From NCBI GenBank assembly GCA_017470525.1, contig JAFUYM010000046.1:1-46689 (forward strand): a stretch of DNA of 46,689 nucleotides, in the 5' to 3' direction. Of this stretch, positions 17,396-29,700 are shown piece after piece; the stretch's first letter is position 1, and every line of letters begins with the position of its first letter. A model generated the notes under the pieces. It searched no databases. It had not been told where the DNA came from and was given only the letters and a program-made list of their open reading frames with translations. The stretch is from Bacteroidaceae bacterium (GTDB taxonomy: Bacteria; Bacteroidota; Bacteroidia; Bacteroidales; Bacteroidaceae). Position numbers and translations under genes: made by a program.

Positions 17396-19252
17396 ATGAA
17401 AAAGAATATTACTATCAATCTTTGTGGCAGACTCTATCAGATTGACGAGGATGCCTACGAACTGCTGAGCCAATATATTGAAGCATTACGCAGTTATTTC
17501 AAGAAGCAGGAAGGAGGCGAGGAGATTGCCGGTGACATAGAGGAACGTGTGGCTGAACTTTTCGACGACCTGAAGGCTCAGGGTACGGAGGCGATAGCCA
17601 TTGAGCAGGTGCAGGACATCATCCACCAGATTGGACAGGTGGAGGAGATTGCAGGGGAAACCCCCTCCGACTCTCCCGAAGGGGAGGGAAGCCATGCGGG
17701 TGGTTCGGAGAAGGTTCAGAGGCCATTGAACACGAAGAAGTATTTCCGCGATTCGCAAAACAAGTTGCTGGCAGGTGTGCTGGCTGGCTGTGCGCAGTAT
17801 TTTGGTGGCAGTGCTGATGCCTGGCGCTGGGGTTTTGTGATTCTCAGTGTGCTATGGATTGGCTTTTGGAGTTCCATTGGCACTTTTATGCTTTCCATCT
17901 TTGTTCTGCCGTTCATTTTCCTTCCGGCATTTGCCTATTTGCTGGTTGCCATCTTCTCGCCTGCCACTCAGACGGCAGAGGATGTATTGCAGATGAAGGG
18001 TAAGGAGGTGAATCCGCAGAACTTGGCAACGGAGGTGCAGGAGGCAGCACAGGTGAAAGTGAAGGTGAAGAAGGCAAGTGACACCTCGGTGTGGGACATT
18101 TTCGTAGGCATCATCTCTTTGTGCCTGAGCACGTTGCTGACAATCGGCTTTATCGTGGCATTGTGCTTCTTCGTGGCGTTCTTGGTGGCGCACGAACTGA
18201 TGGCTGGCGAATGGTGGGATGTCCATGATGCGGAGGAATTGCAGTCCATCACCCTTCCTGTGGTTCTCTGTGGCATTTTGTTGCTGGCATCGATAGGCAT
18301 CCTGCTCTATTGCTCCATCCATGCGGCAGTGAGTTCGTTTGGCAAGACAAAGCCGATGAGTGGCAAACAACGTGTCATTTGGTTCCTCCTGTGGGTGGCA
18401 TCGATGGTAGGATTTATCGGTAGTTGCGTATGGGCTGCGGGAAGGCTTGCTAATACACAGATGGGACATTGGAACACTCATCGGATGGTGACCGTTGCAG
18501 AATATGAGTCCGTCACCGATGAGCAGGGACATGTCTTCAGCAAGGAGGAGTGGGACTTCTTCCAGCAGAACGGTTGGGAGATGGTCACGGCTGAGAATGT
18601 GGACCGCTACACCTACATCGGCGAATACATGACGGGTGACAAGAATGTGCGTTATCTGGATGACTGCAATGACTACACCCCGCTTGTTTACACTGCCCGT
18701 AAACATGAGGACGATGTGGAGCCAGGCATCTATCGTCTCAGTGCTGTGGTGAAGGCAGACAACGAGAACAAGTTCATCTATCTGTATGGTGTGACCATTG
18801 ACGAGCAGACAGGTGACTCGACGGTGATTGCCGACGAAGTGAAGGAGATTCCCAATTACGGTTTGGAGGGAGGCAATATCTGGGAAGCATTAGGTGGTGA
18901 GACAAAAGGTAAGGTGGTTACTAAGGAATCCAGTTCATTGACAGTAGGAGCCGTTACTGTTCCTCTCGGAAGTAAGGTGACTGTTGAGAAATCTGAACCG
19001 GTGAATGACCCTGTTCTGATGGATTATGTCAGTCAATTTACAGACAGAACGAAGCGCAGAATCCTTGGTGCTCATGACGGTAAGGGCTTTGGCTGGAGTT
19101 ACATCTACATCGACAACATCAAGGTGGACAATCCGAACAACACCATCTTCTATGGCGTGACCACCGATGAGAGCATCACGGGCAAGCCTGCCACGACGGG
19201 CTGGTTCTCTGCCACTGACTTCAAGTTGGAGAAGATTGGCGAGGTGGAATGA
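17396..19252 (+). CDS. PspC-domain membrane protein with long C-terminal region
   Basis: Residues 1-85 form a cytoplasmic region typical of Bacteroidetes PspC proteins (MKKNITINLCGRLYQIDEDAYELL ... EISGDIEERVAELF-like). An inserted Gly/Pro-rich peptide lies at ~89-103 (repeat entry). The PspC domain follows at about 112-190 (KYFRDSQNKLLAGVLAGCAQYFG, then hydrophobic helices). More membrane segments lie near 240-275, 285-305 and 320-345. The last ~260 residues, after the final helix, are a soluble region (GHVFSKEEWDFFQQNGWEMV ... DNPNNTIFYGV) of unknown type. PspC proteins take part in phage-shock/envelope-stress responses at the inner membrane. Last gene of the PadR operon; the 35-base gap from the previous gene supports cotranscription. 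Confidence 0.88.
   Translation: MKKNITINLCGRLYQIDEDAYELLSQYIEALRSYFKKQEGGEEIAGDIEERVAELFDDLKAQGTEAIAIEQVQDIIHQIGQVEEIAGETPSDSPEGEGSHAGGSEKVQRPLNTKKYFRDSQNKLLAGVLAGCAQYFGGSADAWRWGFVILSVLWIGFWSSIGTFMLSIFVLPFIFLPAFAYLLVAIFSPATQTAEDVLQMKGKEVNPQNLATEVQEAAQVKVKVKKASDTSVWDIFVGIISLCLSTLLTIGFIVALCFFVAFLVAHELMAGEWWDVHDAEELQSITLPVVLCGILLLASIGILLYCSIHAAVSSFGKTKPMSGKQRVIWFLLWVASMVGFIGSCVWAAGRLANTQMGHWNTHRMVTVAEYESVTDEQGHVFSKEEWDFFQQNGWEMVTAENVDRYTYIGEYMTGDKNVRYLDDCNDYTPLVYTARKHEDDVEPGIYRLSAVVKADNENKFIYLYGVTIDEQTGDSTVIADEVKEIPNYGLEGGNIWEALGGETKGKVVTKESSSLTVGAVTVPLGSKVTVEKSEPVNDPVLMDYVSQFTDRTKRRILGAHDGKGFGWSYIYIDNIKVDNPNNTIFYGVTTDESITGKPATTGWFSATDFKLEKIGEVE
17661..17703. repeat. Second in-frame copy of the palindromic repeat, inside the PspC-domain gene
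   Basis: A GC-rich block with CTCCC and GGGGAGGG facing each other across CGAA. It shares GGGGAGGGA and CCATGCGGG with the insertion in leuS. Both are read in the same frame, giving PEGEGSHAGG here and [10 protein letters not shown] in leuS. It sits in the linker between the N-terminal region and the PspC domain. It appears to be a half-length copy. Confidence 0.7.
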
Positions 19253-19367
19253 ATCGTCAGATAGAAATTGATAAATATAGTTAGTAAAAGGAATATTAAA
19301 ACGAAACCGGTTGAATCCACATAGGGCTGTGAAGTCTTGTGTGGATTTTTCATTTTACAGCATGTTC

Positions 19368-19436
19368 CACCACCTCCAAACCGATGTCGACGACGTCGGT
19401 GAGGCGACCTCGACGACATCGGTTTAGGGATGGTGG
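19368..19436. repeat. CGATGTCG-type palindrome in the gap before the GH43 gene
   Basis: AAACCGATGTCG (19378-19389) pairs perfectly with CGACATCGGTTT (19414-19425), and outer CCACC/GGTGG flanks extend the stem. The core uses the same CGATGTCG word as the cluster at 5401-5479. Located after the PspC-domain gene, so it may serve as its terminator. The rest of the 19253-19627 gap holds only the promoter below. Confidence 0.65.
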
Positions 19437-19540
19437 AAGTCCTCTGAGGACACCTGTTCATTGCTGACTTTGAGGAAAGCGTTGCGCGGGTGCTTTCTTT
19501 TTGTCATGAGGTAACAAGAGTGAAAGAATTTGTTTCGATG

Positions 19541-19575
19541 TTTGAAATCCGTGTGGAGAAAAGGCGGTAATTTTG
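19541..19575 (+). promoter_or_regulatory. Promoter of the hemicellulase gene cluster
   Basis: TTTG (19541-19544) and TAATTTTG (19568-19575) are 23 bases apart, slightly more than the usual 19-21. The start codon of the GH43 gene is 52 bases downstream. HTCS-controlled promoters often lack an ideal -33 box. Confidence 0.5.
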
Positions 19576-19627
19576 TGGTCGAAAACGAAACAGAACAAAC
19601 AGAAACAATCTAAACTTCCTAATCTTC

Positions 19628-22168
19628 ATGAAGAAGCAGAACTTATTGATGGCGCTCCTGCTGGGTGCCACATCGCTGAATGTGACGGCACAGGAGGTAG
19701 CATATCAGCAGGTGTGGAGTGCTGACCAAGGTGACGGCACGTATGTGAACCCTATTGTGAACGCAGACTTCCCCGACCCCGACGTGATTCGGGTAGGCGA
19801 CACTTATTATTTGGCTTCCACCACGATGTATCATTTCCCAGGAGCCACCATTCTGAAGTCAAAGGACCTCGTGAATTGGGAATACTGTGCCAATCCCTTG
19901 GAGCAGATTCTCGACAACGATGCCTACGGCTTGAAGAATGGTGAGCACCACTATTCACAGGGCATGTGGGCATCGTCGCTCCAATACCACGACGGCAAAT
20001 TCTATTACTATTTCCCTTGTTCGACGTGGTCGAAGGATTCGCAGAGCATCCTCCTCACTGCCGAAGACCCCGAGGGGGAATGGAAGGTGACTCGATTGTC
20101 GGAGGCTTTTCACGACCCGGGATGGCTCTTCGACGATGGCGAGAAGGGCGACGGCTACCTCTATGTGGCATGCGGCATTGGCGACATCTGGGTGAACAAG
20201 ATGAATGCGAAGACCTTGCAGAAGATGGACAGCAAAAAGGTCATCAGTGTGGGCAACGGTTGCGAAGGCAGCCACATGTACCACATCGGCGACTACTACT
20301 ACATCTATGCCACATACGGAGGCACCGAACGTAGCCAAACCATCTTCCGCTCGAAGAACCCGATGGGACCCTACGAGGAGCACCAAGGACGTGTGTTTGA
20401 GCATCAAAACATTCACCAAGGTGCATTGGTGCAGACTCAGGCGGGCGAATGGTGGACGGTTCTCTTCAGGGACATCTATGGTACAGGTGGTTCCATCGGT
20501 CGCATCCCTTGCTTGGAGCCTGTGAAGTGGGTCGATGGATGGCCCGTCATCGGTAACAATGGTGTGGATGTGTCGAAGAATGGGGCTGCCTATAAGAAGC
20601 CCGATGTGGGGCAGACGTATGAAAAGACTTACCTGCCCACGAACGATGCCTTTGTAGATGAGAAGTTGGGCATGCAGTGGGAGTGGAACCACAATCCCGA
20701 CCCTTCGGCATGGTCGCTCACCGAGCGTCCCGGCTATCTGCGACTCTACACCGCCAATGTGACCTCCGACCTGAACACAGCACACAATTCGCTCTCGCAA
20801 CGCATCTTGGGTTATTCGCCCAACGGCACTTCGTCCAGCAGTTACAAAAACTCCTACGGAACAGTGAAACTCGACCTTTCGGGCATGCAGGAAGGCGATG
20901 TGGCAGGTCTTGCCGTATTCCAGAACCCCTACTCTTTCCTCAGCGTGAAGATGGTGAACGGAAAGAAGAAACTCTATTCGGAGCGTTGCACCTTCAGTAG
21001 CCAGACACTGAAAAGGGCTGAAGTGAAGACGGGCGTAGAGGTGAAGGACGATGTCATCTATCTGCGCGCTGTGGTGAACTTCGGCAACAACACGTGCAAA
21101 TACTATTACAGTTACGACAACAAGAAGTGGACCAACTGGGGTGTGAGCATGACAATGGGCTACACACTCGACTACTTTGTGGGTCAGCGGTTCTACCTCT
21201 TCAACTATGCCACCCAACATTTGGGCGGCTATGTGGATTTCGACTGGTTCACGACCGAGCAGGATTTCTCGGAAGAGAAGTTCGGCATTCAGAACCCGAT
21301 GGATGCCTACACCGAGGATGACCTGAAGATGGCAACTCTGACGGCGGAGAAGACGGAAGTGAAGATGCTGGCAGGCAATGTGGAAGCACTCGAGGTGCTG
21401 TGTACAGCTCAATCGGGCTTGCAGCAGAATGTGGCATCGGAATGCACCTACGAAATCGGCAATGCGAATGTGGCAACGGTGGCTGGCGGACGCATCATCG
21501 CGAAAGGCGATGGCGAGACGGAGGTGAAGGCGATTTACCAGGACATGTATGGCAACACGGAAAGCGTGACCTTCCATGTGACGGTAGCAACCTTTGCCCT
21601 GAACAAAGAGTTGTTCAATCCTTCCATCATCGGCAAAGGCACGTTCTCCGCAGCCTCATCGTTTGCCTCGCTGACCACCGCAAAAGACGGTTTGGGCGGC
21701 TGGCGATTCGCATCGGGTGTCGATGTGTCGGCATACAAGTATCTGGTCATCCTGTTCATGCGCGCTCCCACTTGTTCGCCTTCGTTCCACATTTATGGGG
21801 AAGACAACACGAAGGCAACCCCTTACATTTTCGACATCGGGAAAGAGAAGACGGTTGTCATCGACCTGCACAACATGAAGAATGCCGACGGCAAGAACAT
21901 CGACCCCGGCAGCATCTATCTGGCAGGTTTCAGTTCCAACGGCAGTGGCGGCATGTACATCACAAAGGTGTTCCTGTCGAATGATGGCGAGACCGATGCG
22001 ACGAGCATCGAACGTGTTGCAACCACTGTGGACGAGCAACCCACCCTTGAAATCTACACCTTGGGCGGCAAACGGGTGGAGACCCTGCAACCGGGAGTCA
22101 ACATCCTCAAAAAAACCTATTCTGACGGTTCTGTGGAGACAAAGAAGGTGTTGAAGTATCATAAGTGA
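19628..22168 (+). CDS. Multidomain secreted GH43 beta-xylosidase/arabinofuranosidase
   Basis: The signal peptide is MKKQNLLMALLLGATSLNVTAQ. The GH43 propeller spans about residues 35-320: NADFPDPDVIRVGDTYYLAS (base Asp near residue 50), FHDPGWLFDDG (Asp, ~163) and GNGCEGSHMYHIGDYYYIYA (acid Glu ~213). A beta-sandwich typical of GH43 C-terminal domains follows (~340-560; PGYLRLYTAN ... LGGYVDFDWF). Next is a BIG2-type immunoglobulin-like domain (~570-655; ATVAGGRIIAKGDGETEVKA). The module shared with the GH5 and CE proteins follows (~657-795; ELFNPSIIGKG ... YITKVFLSNDGE). The end is a short tail (EIYTLGGKRVETLQPG ... KKVLKYH). It likely removes xylose or arabinose units from arabinoxylan outside the cell or in the periplasm. 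Confidence 0.9.
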   Translation: MKKQNLLMALLLGATSLNVTAQEVAYQQVWSADQGDGTYVNPIVNADFPDPDVIRVGDTYYLASTTMYHFPGATILKSKDLVNWEYCANPLEQILDNDAYGLKNGEHHYSQGMWASSLQYHDGKFYYYFPCSTWSKDSQSILLTAEDPEGEWKVTRLSEAFHDPGWLFDDGEKGDGYLYVACGIGDIWVNKMNAKTLQKMDSKKVISVGNGCEGSHMYHIGDYYYIYATYGGTERSQTIFRSKNPMGPYEEHQGRVFEHQNIHQGALVQTQAGEWWTVLFRDIYGTGGSIGRIPCLEPVKWVDGWPVIGNNGVDVSKNGAAYKKPDVGQTYEKTYLPTNDAFVDEKLGMQWEWNHNPDPSAWSLTERPGYLRLYTANVTSDLNTAHNSLSQRILGYSPNGTSSSSYKNSYGTVKLDLSGMQEGDVAGLAVFQNPYSFLSVKMVNGKKKLYSERCTFSSQTLKRAEVKTGVEVKDDVIYLRAVVNFGNNTCKYYYSYDNKKWTNWGVSMTMGYTLDYFVGQRFYLFNYATQHLGGYVDFDWFTTEQDFSEEKFGIQNPMDAYTEDDLKMATLTAEKTEVKMLAGNVEALEVLCTAQSGLQQNVASECTYEIGNANVATVAGGRIIAKGDGETEVKAIYQDMYGNTESVTFHVTVATFALNKELFNPSIIGKGTFSAASSFASLTTAKDGLGGWRFASGVDVSAYKYLVILFMRAPTCSPSFHIYGEDNTKATPYIFDIGKEKTVVIDLHNMKNADGKNIDPGSIYLAGFSSNGSGGMYITKVFLSNDGETDATSIERVATTVDEQPTLEIYTLGGKRVETLQPGVNILKKTYSDGSVETKKVLKYHK

Positions 22169-22212
22169 AAGTTTGTGTTTCTTGAGTGACTTCACGTTTC
22201 GGGAAAAATGGC

Positions 22213-22220
22213 TACATTTG
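22213..22220 (+). promoter_or_regulatory. Possible -7 box ahead of the GH5 gene
   Basis: TACATTTG fits TAnnTTTG and is followed by GCAGCAAAATT. It lies ~118 bases before the GH5 start, leaving a long leader. No -33 partner at the standard spacing. The GH5 gene may have its own transcription start here in addition to read-through from the GH43 gene. Confidence 0.45.
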
Positions 22221-22338
22221 CAGCAAAATTACATAATCAGCGCTGTGCCTCAGCATAGTTAAAACAAGTTTTACTCTGCATCGGCTTGCAGCAAATTTCC
22301 TAATCTAAACAAAAAATTCCAAATCTTATTTTTCTTAT

Positions 22339-24204
22339 ATGAAACTAAAAACTACTTTAATCGCATGGGTTGCTGGATTGGTTTCACTCACAGCAACAGC
22401 ACAGGTGGTGGCATACGACCAACTGCAGCCACTGCATGTAGATGGCAATTATCTGAAAGACCCCTACGGCAACAAGGTGGTGCTGCATGGAGTGATGGAC
22501 ACGCCCAACGCTTGGTTCAACGGCGGTCGTTGGGGCTGGTCGTACGACAGCAATGGTGTGGTGGGCTGCATCAACTACTTTGAGAAACTCTTCACCGCCA
22601 TCACCGACTCCACAAGCGGAGCCTACTGCAACATCTTCCGCTTACACCTTGACCCCGCATGGACAAACGGAAACAGTGGGGCATGGAAGGTGGATGCCAA
22701 AGAGAAAGGCGATGGTGAGGCTGACATCAGCAAATACACAGGTACACGCTTGACATCCTATCTGAATTCTTTATACGTCCCCATTGCCCAAAGAGCCATG
22801 AAGCATGGTCTGTATGTGATTATGCGCCCCCCTGGGGTCTGCCCTGAATACATCCAAGTGGGAGGCAGTTACCAGAAGTTCCTGCTCGACGTGTGGGACA
22901 GAGTGAGCAAGAACTCACAAGTCAAGAAATATAGCGGACAAATCAGCATTGAACTTGCCAATGAGCCACGCAATGTGCTTGATGCTAATGGAAATTCCAG
23001 CGACCAAGCCCTGCATGATTTCTTCCAACCAATTGTGGATAAGATTCGTGCCAATGGTTTCACGGGTGTCATTTGGATTCCAGGTTCAGGTTGGCAATCC
23101 AACTATCGTCCATACGGCAAGTACCCCATCACAGGTGAAAACATCGGTTATGCTGTCCACAACTATGCAGGATGGTACAACAACAGCGACGAACACTGTG
23201 ACCCAACAACTGCCATCAAGGAGTTTGGCAATTCTGTTCCTATCATTTACTCTCATCCAATTGTTATCACTGAGGTCGATTGGAGTCCTCAGAACACCTC
23301 AAAGGTGGATCATTACAACGAGTTCAATCAGCCTGTCTATAAGAACTACGGCACATGGGCAACGGCATCCACCTCTAAGTGGGGCAAAGCCTATAAAGCC
23401 ATCCTCGACTACTATGGAAACATCTCCATGACGCTGACTGGTACAGGTGACTTTATCGACATTGACGACTACATCAACAAAAAGAAAGTTACACCTGCCT
23501 TCAAGACCGCGATGGAGAAGAATGGTGTTGACCCATACGAGGCTTGCGGTGTGGCATGTTTCCAATGGTATGCTGAGTACGCCAAGGTGAACTATCCATC
23601 CGACGAGCGTTATCAGCCTTTGCAGGAAGTGCCTGAGCGTCCATTTGAACTGAGCAAAAACTGGTTCAATCCTTCCATCATTCAGTCGGGAAGTGCCACT
23701 CATGCATCGACATTCTCTTCTCTGACCGTGAAGCAGAACGGTTGTGCAGGATGGTCATTTGAGGACTGCATCGACTTGTCGGACTATCAATACCTTGTGA
23801 TTCACTTGGTGCGCAGTGCAGCAAAGAACACTTATCTCCGCATTTATGATGATGGCAACTTCAATGGCGATTATTACACACTGGACTTGTCAAGCACTCG
23901 GGACTTCAAGATTGACCTTCACGACCTGAAGACAGAATCGGGCAAAGTGCTCGACCCCAGTCATATCCGTGTGGTTGGTTTCGGTTCAGCCAGCGGTGAC
24001 CAAACCCTCTACGTGAAGGAGATTTTCCTCTCTATAGATGGCGAGACCGAGGCAACGGCTATCCAGTCGCTTGATGCTGAAGGCACGGAAATGGTCAGTG
24101 CTGTTCATTATTCGATGGACGGTCGCATCATCCCCTCCAATCAGAAGGGTATCCACATTGTGAGATACAGCAATGGACAAGTGAAAAAAGTTTTTATTAA
24201 GTAA
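22339..24204 (+). CDS. Secreted GH5 glycoside hydrolase with shared C-terminal module
   Basis: The signal peptide is MKLKTTLIAWVAGLVSLTATA. The GH5 (beta/alpha)8 catalytic domain covers about residues 30-420: KVVLHGVMDTPNAWF, IFRLHLDPAW, acid/base Glu in SIELANEPRN (~208) and nucleophile Glu312 in VITEVDWSP. GH5 enzymes cleave beta-1,4-linked backbones (cellulose, mannan, xylan or xyloglucan); the subfamily is not assigned from sequence alone, though the neighbours suggest xylan. Residues ~436-575 are the module shared with the GH43 and CE proteins (NWFNPSIIQSG ... LYVKEIFLSIDGE). The end is a tail of the form VHYSMDGRIIPSNQKGIH ... GQVKKVFIK. Lies 170 bases after the GH43 gene. Confidence 0.9.
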   Translation: MKLKTTLIAWVAGLVSLTATAQVVAYDQLQPLHVDGNYLKDPYGNKVVLHGVMDTPNAWFNGGRWGWSYDSNGVVGCINYFEKLFTAITDSTSGAYCNIFRLHLDPAWTNGNSGAWKVDAKEKGDGEADISKYTGTRLTSYLNSLYVPIAQRAMKHGLYVIMRPPGVCPEYIQVGGSYQKFLLDVWDRVSKNSQVKKYSGQISIELANEPRNVLDANGNSSDQALHDFFQPIVDKIRANGFTGVIWIPGSGWQSNYRPYGKYPITGENIGYAVHNYAGWYNNSDEHCDPTTAIKEFGNSVPIIYSHPIVITEVDWSPQNTSKVDHYNEFNQPVYKNYGTWATASTSKWGKAYKAILDYYGNISMTLTGTGDFIDIDDYINKKKVTPAFKTAMEKNGVDPYEACGVACFQWYAEYAKVNYPSDERYQPLQEVPERPFELSKNWFNPSIIQSGSATHASTFSSLTVKQNGCAGWSFEDCIDLSDYQYLVIHLVRSAAKNTYLRIYDDGNFNGDYYTLDLSSTRDFKIDLHDLKTESGKVLDPSHIRVVGFGSASGDQTLYVKEIFLSIDGETEATAIQSLDAEGTEMVSAVHYSMDGRIIPSNQKGIHIVRYSNGQVKKVFIK

Positions 24205-26740
<2,536 letters not shown>

Positions 26741-26751
26741 CCTAAAAACCT

Positions 26752-29700
26752 TTAATCCAAGAGTTTTTTCAAGGCTTCTTGGTTCTCTTCCGCAGAATAA
26801 TAGACAACGAACTCCTTAGGCGACATGCCGAAGTATTCATGGAATGAGGTGGTGAAATAAGAGTGGCTGGAGAAGCCCACCTTATAAGCCACCTCACTTA
26901 CATTCACTTTGTGGTAGGCAAGCAGATAAGCGGCTTGCTTCAAACGGAAAGATTTGATGAAGATGTTTGGTGACACACCATAGCGTTCCTTCATCTTACG
27001 GTTGAGGTGAACACGACTGATGCCGACTTCTTCACTGAGTTGCTGTACGGAGAACTCGGAGTTGTCAAGATGGCTCTTGATGACTTCGTTGACACGAGTG
27101 AACATCTTTTCTTCAGCACTTTCAATCGTCATATTAGACATCTCGCTACCCATTTCAGAACGGTTCACCTTACTGCGCAGGTTCTCTCTCACAATCAACA
27201 CCTGCTTGATGGCAGAACGCAACAGCATCATGTTGACAGGCTTCTCCAAATAGTGGTCAACCTGCAGGTTAAGACTGCGCAACTGCAACATCTCGTCACC
27301 TTCACCTGTCAGCATGATAACAGGGGTGTTGTTGGTTTCAGGATTGTCCTTGATGTGCTGGCACAGTTCCATACCGTTGCCATCGGGCATGTGGTAGTCG
27401 GTCACCACCACGTCAGGGCGCTGTGTGAGCACCTGCTTCCACGCACTATTGCCTGAGAAAGCGGTGATGATGCTGTAGTCTTTCTGAAGTTGGTTGCCAA
27501 TATATTCAATCATTTCAGCATCATCATCAACGAGCAGCAAAGTTGTGTGCGCATCCTTCTCCGCCGTAGTTTGTGTGTTGAAATACGGGAAGTGCAGGAT
27601 AAATTCCACCCCATCGGGAGCCATGTTCTTCGCATCAATGCTGCCGTGGTGCATCTTCACCAGTTCATAGACGAGGTTCAGCCCGATGCCAGAGCCGGAA
27701 GCCTCACTGCTGGCACTGCCTTGGTAGAAGCGTTCCCAAAGATGGCTCAGGTCTTCTTCATTGAAGTGGGAACCGCTGTTGTAGAAACGCAATTCCACCT
27801 TACCGCCAACAATCCCACTCTTCACAACGACTTTGCCGCCTTGAGGCGTGAACTTGAAGGCATTGGAAAGCAAGTTAGTGATGATTTTTTCGAAGTGGGT
27901 TACGTCTATCATCATGAGTAGTTCCTCCTCAGCATGCTCCACCACAAAATCAATTTCCTTTACAGTGGCAACTCCCTTGAACTGCTCAAACACACGTTCG
28001 CTATATTCCACATAGTCCTGTTCTTCGAGTTTCAGTGTCAACTGTCCCGAATCAATCTTGCGGATATCGGTGATTTGCTTGACGATGCCAAGCAGACGGT
28101 CACAATTGCGCTGCATCACCTTGTAAAGTGACTGGTGGTCTGCATTCTGGTCTTCTGCCATCAACTGCTTCAATGGCGACTCAATCATCGTGAGTGGCGA
28201 ACGCAGTTCGTGGGTGATAGAAGTGAAAAGGTTTAGTTTTGCCTCTTTCATTCGGTCGCGCTCTGCCGTCTCTCTCATAAATTCTTTCTGCTTCTTGCGC
28301 GCCTTGACTTGCTGATAGATGAAATAAGCAATCACCAAAGCAATCAGCGTATAGACAAGGATTGCCCAAATAGTGGCGTACCATGGCGAAGCAACATGAA
28401 TCTGAATGCTGTTTTCGATGTAGTCGGTCGGATTGTCCTCCAAATAAGCACGTACACGGAAAGTGTAGGTGCCAGCCGACAAGTCAGAATAGCAAGCATA
28501 CGGAGTAGGGGCATCCGTGTGCCATTGACTTTCCAATCCCTCAAGAATGTATTCGTAGTGTATGCGTTCGGGGTCACCCAATTCTACAGAGGAGAACTCG
28601 ATGGTGAAGGTGGCATTGTCGTTTTTCAGATAGATATTCTTTGCATAAAGAATATTGGCATCCAGTTCCTCGGTGTTCAGTGCAGTCTTGAAGTTGGTGA
28701 AATATACATGCTTGATTTCCGACGGACGGTTGCTGATGAGTTTAGGAGTGAAACAGATGATGCCGTTGTCACCACCAAAGAGGATGTAGCCAAACCCAGG
28801 TTTTACCGCTGAATTACGATGGAACTCACCTATCTGGTAACCGCTGAAAGAAGAGAAGTTCTTGACCTCATTCGTTTTCTTGTCGATAGAGGCAATGTTG
28901 AGGCGAGTGGCAAGCCAGATGTGTTCGGGAGTGGTGATGATAGAGCATACTGAAGGGCATGAAAGTCCCTGCTCCTTGGTTATCTGCTTCTGTTCCTGAG
29001 TCTTTATATTATATATAATGAGTCCTTCGTCGGAAGCGATGAGGATGTCGTCACCATCTTGCTGAATGGCGCAAGCATTGCAGATTTTGTCGCCCGATGC
29101 CGTGATTTCGCCATGTTTGCCAGTTTGTGAATTGTAGTAAATCAAACTATTGCTGGAGCCAATCCAGAGAGTCTGGTTGGAGTCGAGCAACAGACTGTTT
29201 ATCCAACGATTGTAAGCAAAGGGTATATGAAGTGGCTCAACCGTTTTCTTTGCTGCATCAATACAGAAGATGCCATGCCCGTTCGTGCCGACCAGCAGTT
29301 GGTCCGTTTTTTCATCATAACACATGGTCATGGCAAGTTCTTGATTGAGAAGTGAAAGCCCTCGGTCTGTCCATCGTCCATTCTCCAGATACTGCACTCC
29401 CCCACCAAAACTGGAAGCCCAGACGGTACCGTGTTTATCTATTTTGATGTCCTGAATCAACATAGAATTCAGCCCATCGTTGACAGGATGTGCCGTGGCA
29501 AGTTTCATTCCATTGGTGGTGAACACACCGCAGCCATCGGTGCCGACCCAATAGTTTTTGTCTGCATCAATCGTAATGGAAGTCACACAGGTGGCGTTCT
29601 GTCCGTTGGCAACAGGTGAGATTGGATGGTAATGGAAGCAATCGCTCTGAGGCGGAATGACTACGATACCCTTCTGCAACAAAGCAGCGATGACATTGCC

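Noticed and set aside
19955-21577. Long minus-strand frame of 540 codons opposite the GH43 gene
   Set aside because: His/Val/Leu-rich composition typical of an antisense shadow; the GH43 catalytic motifs are on the plus strand.
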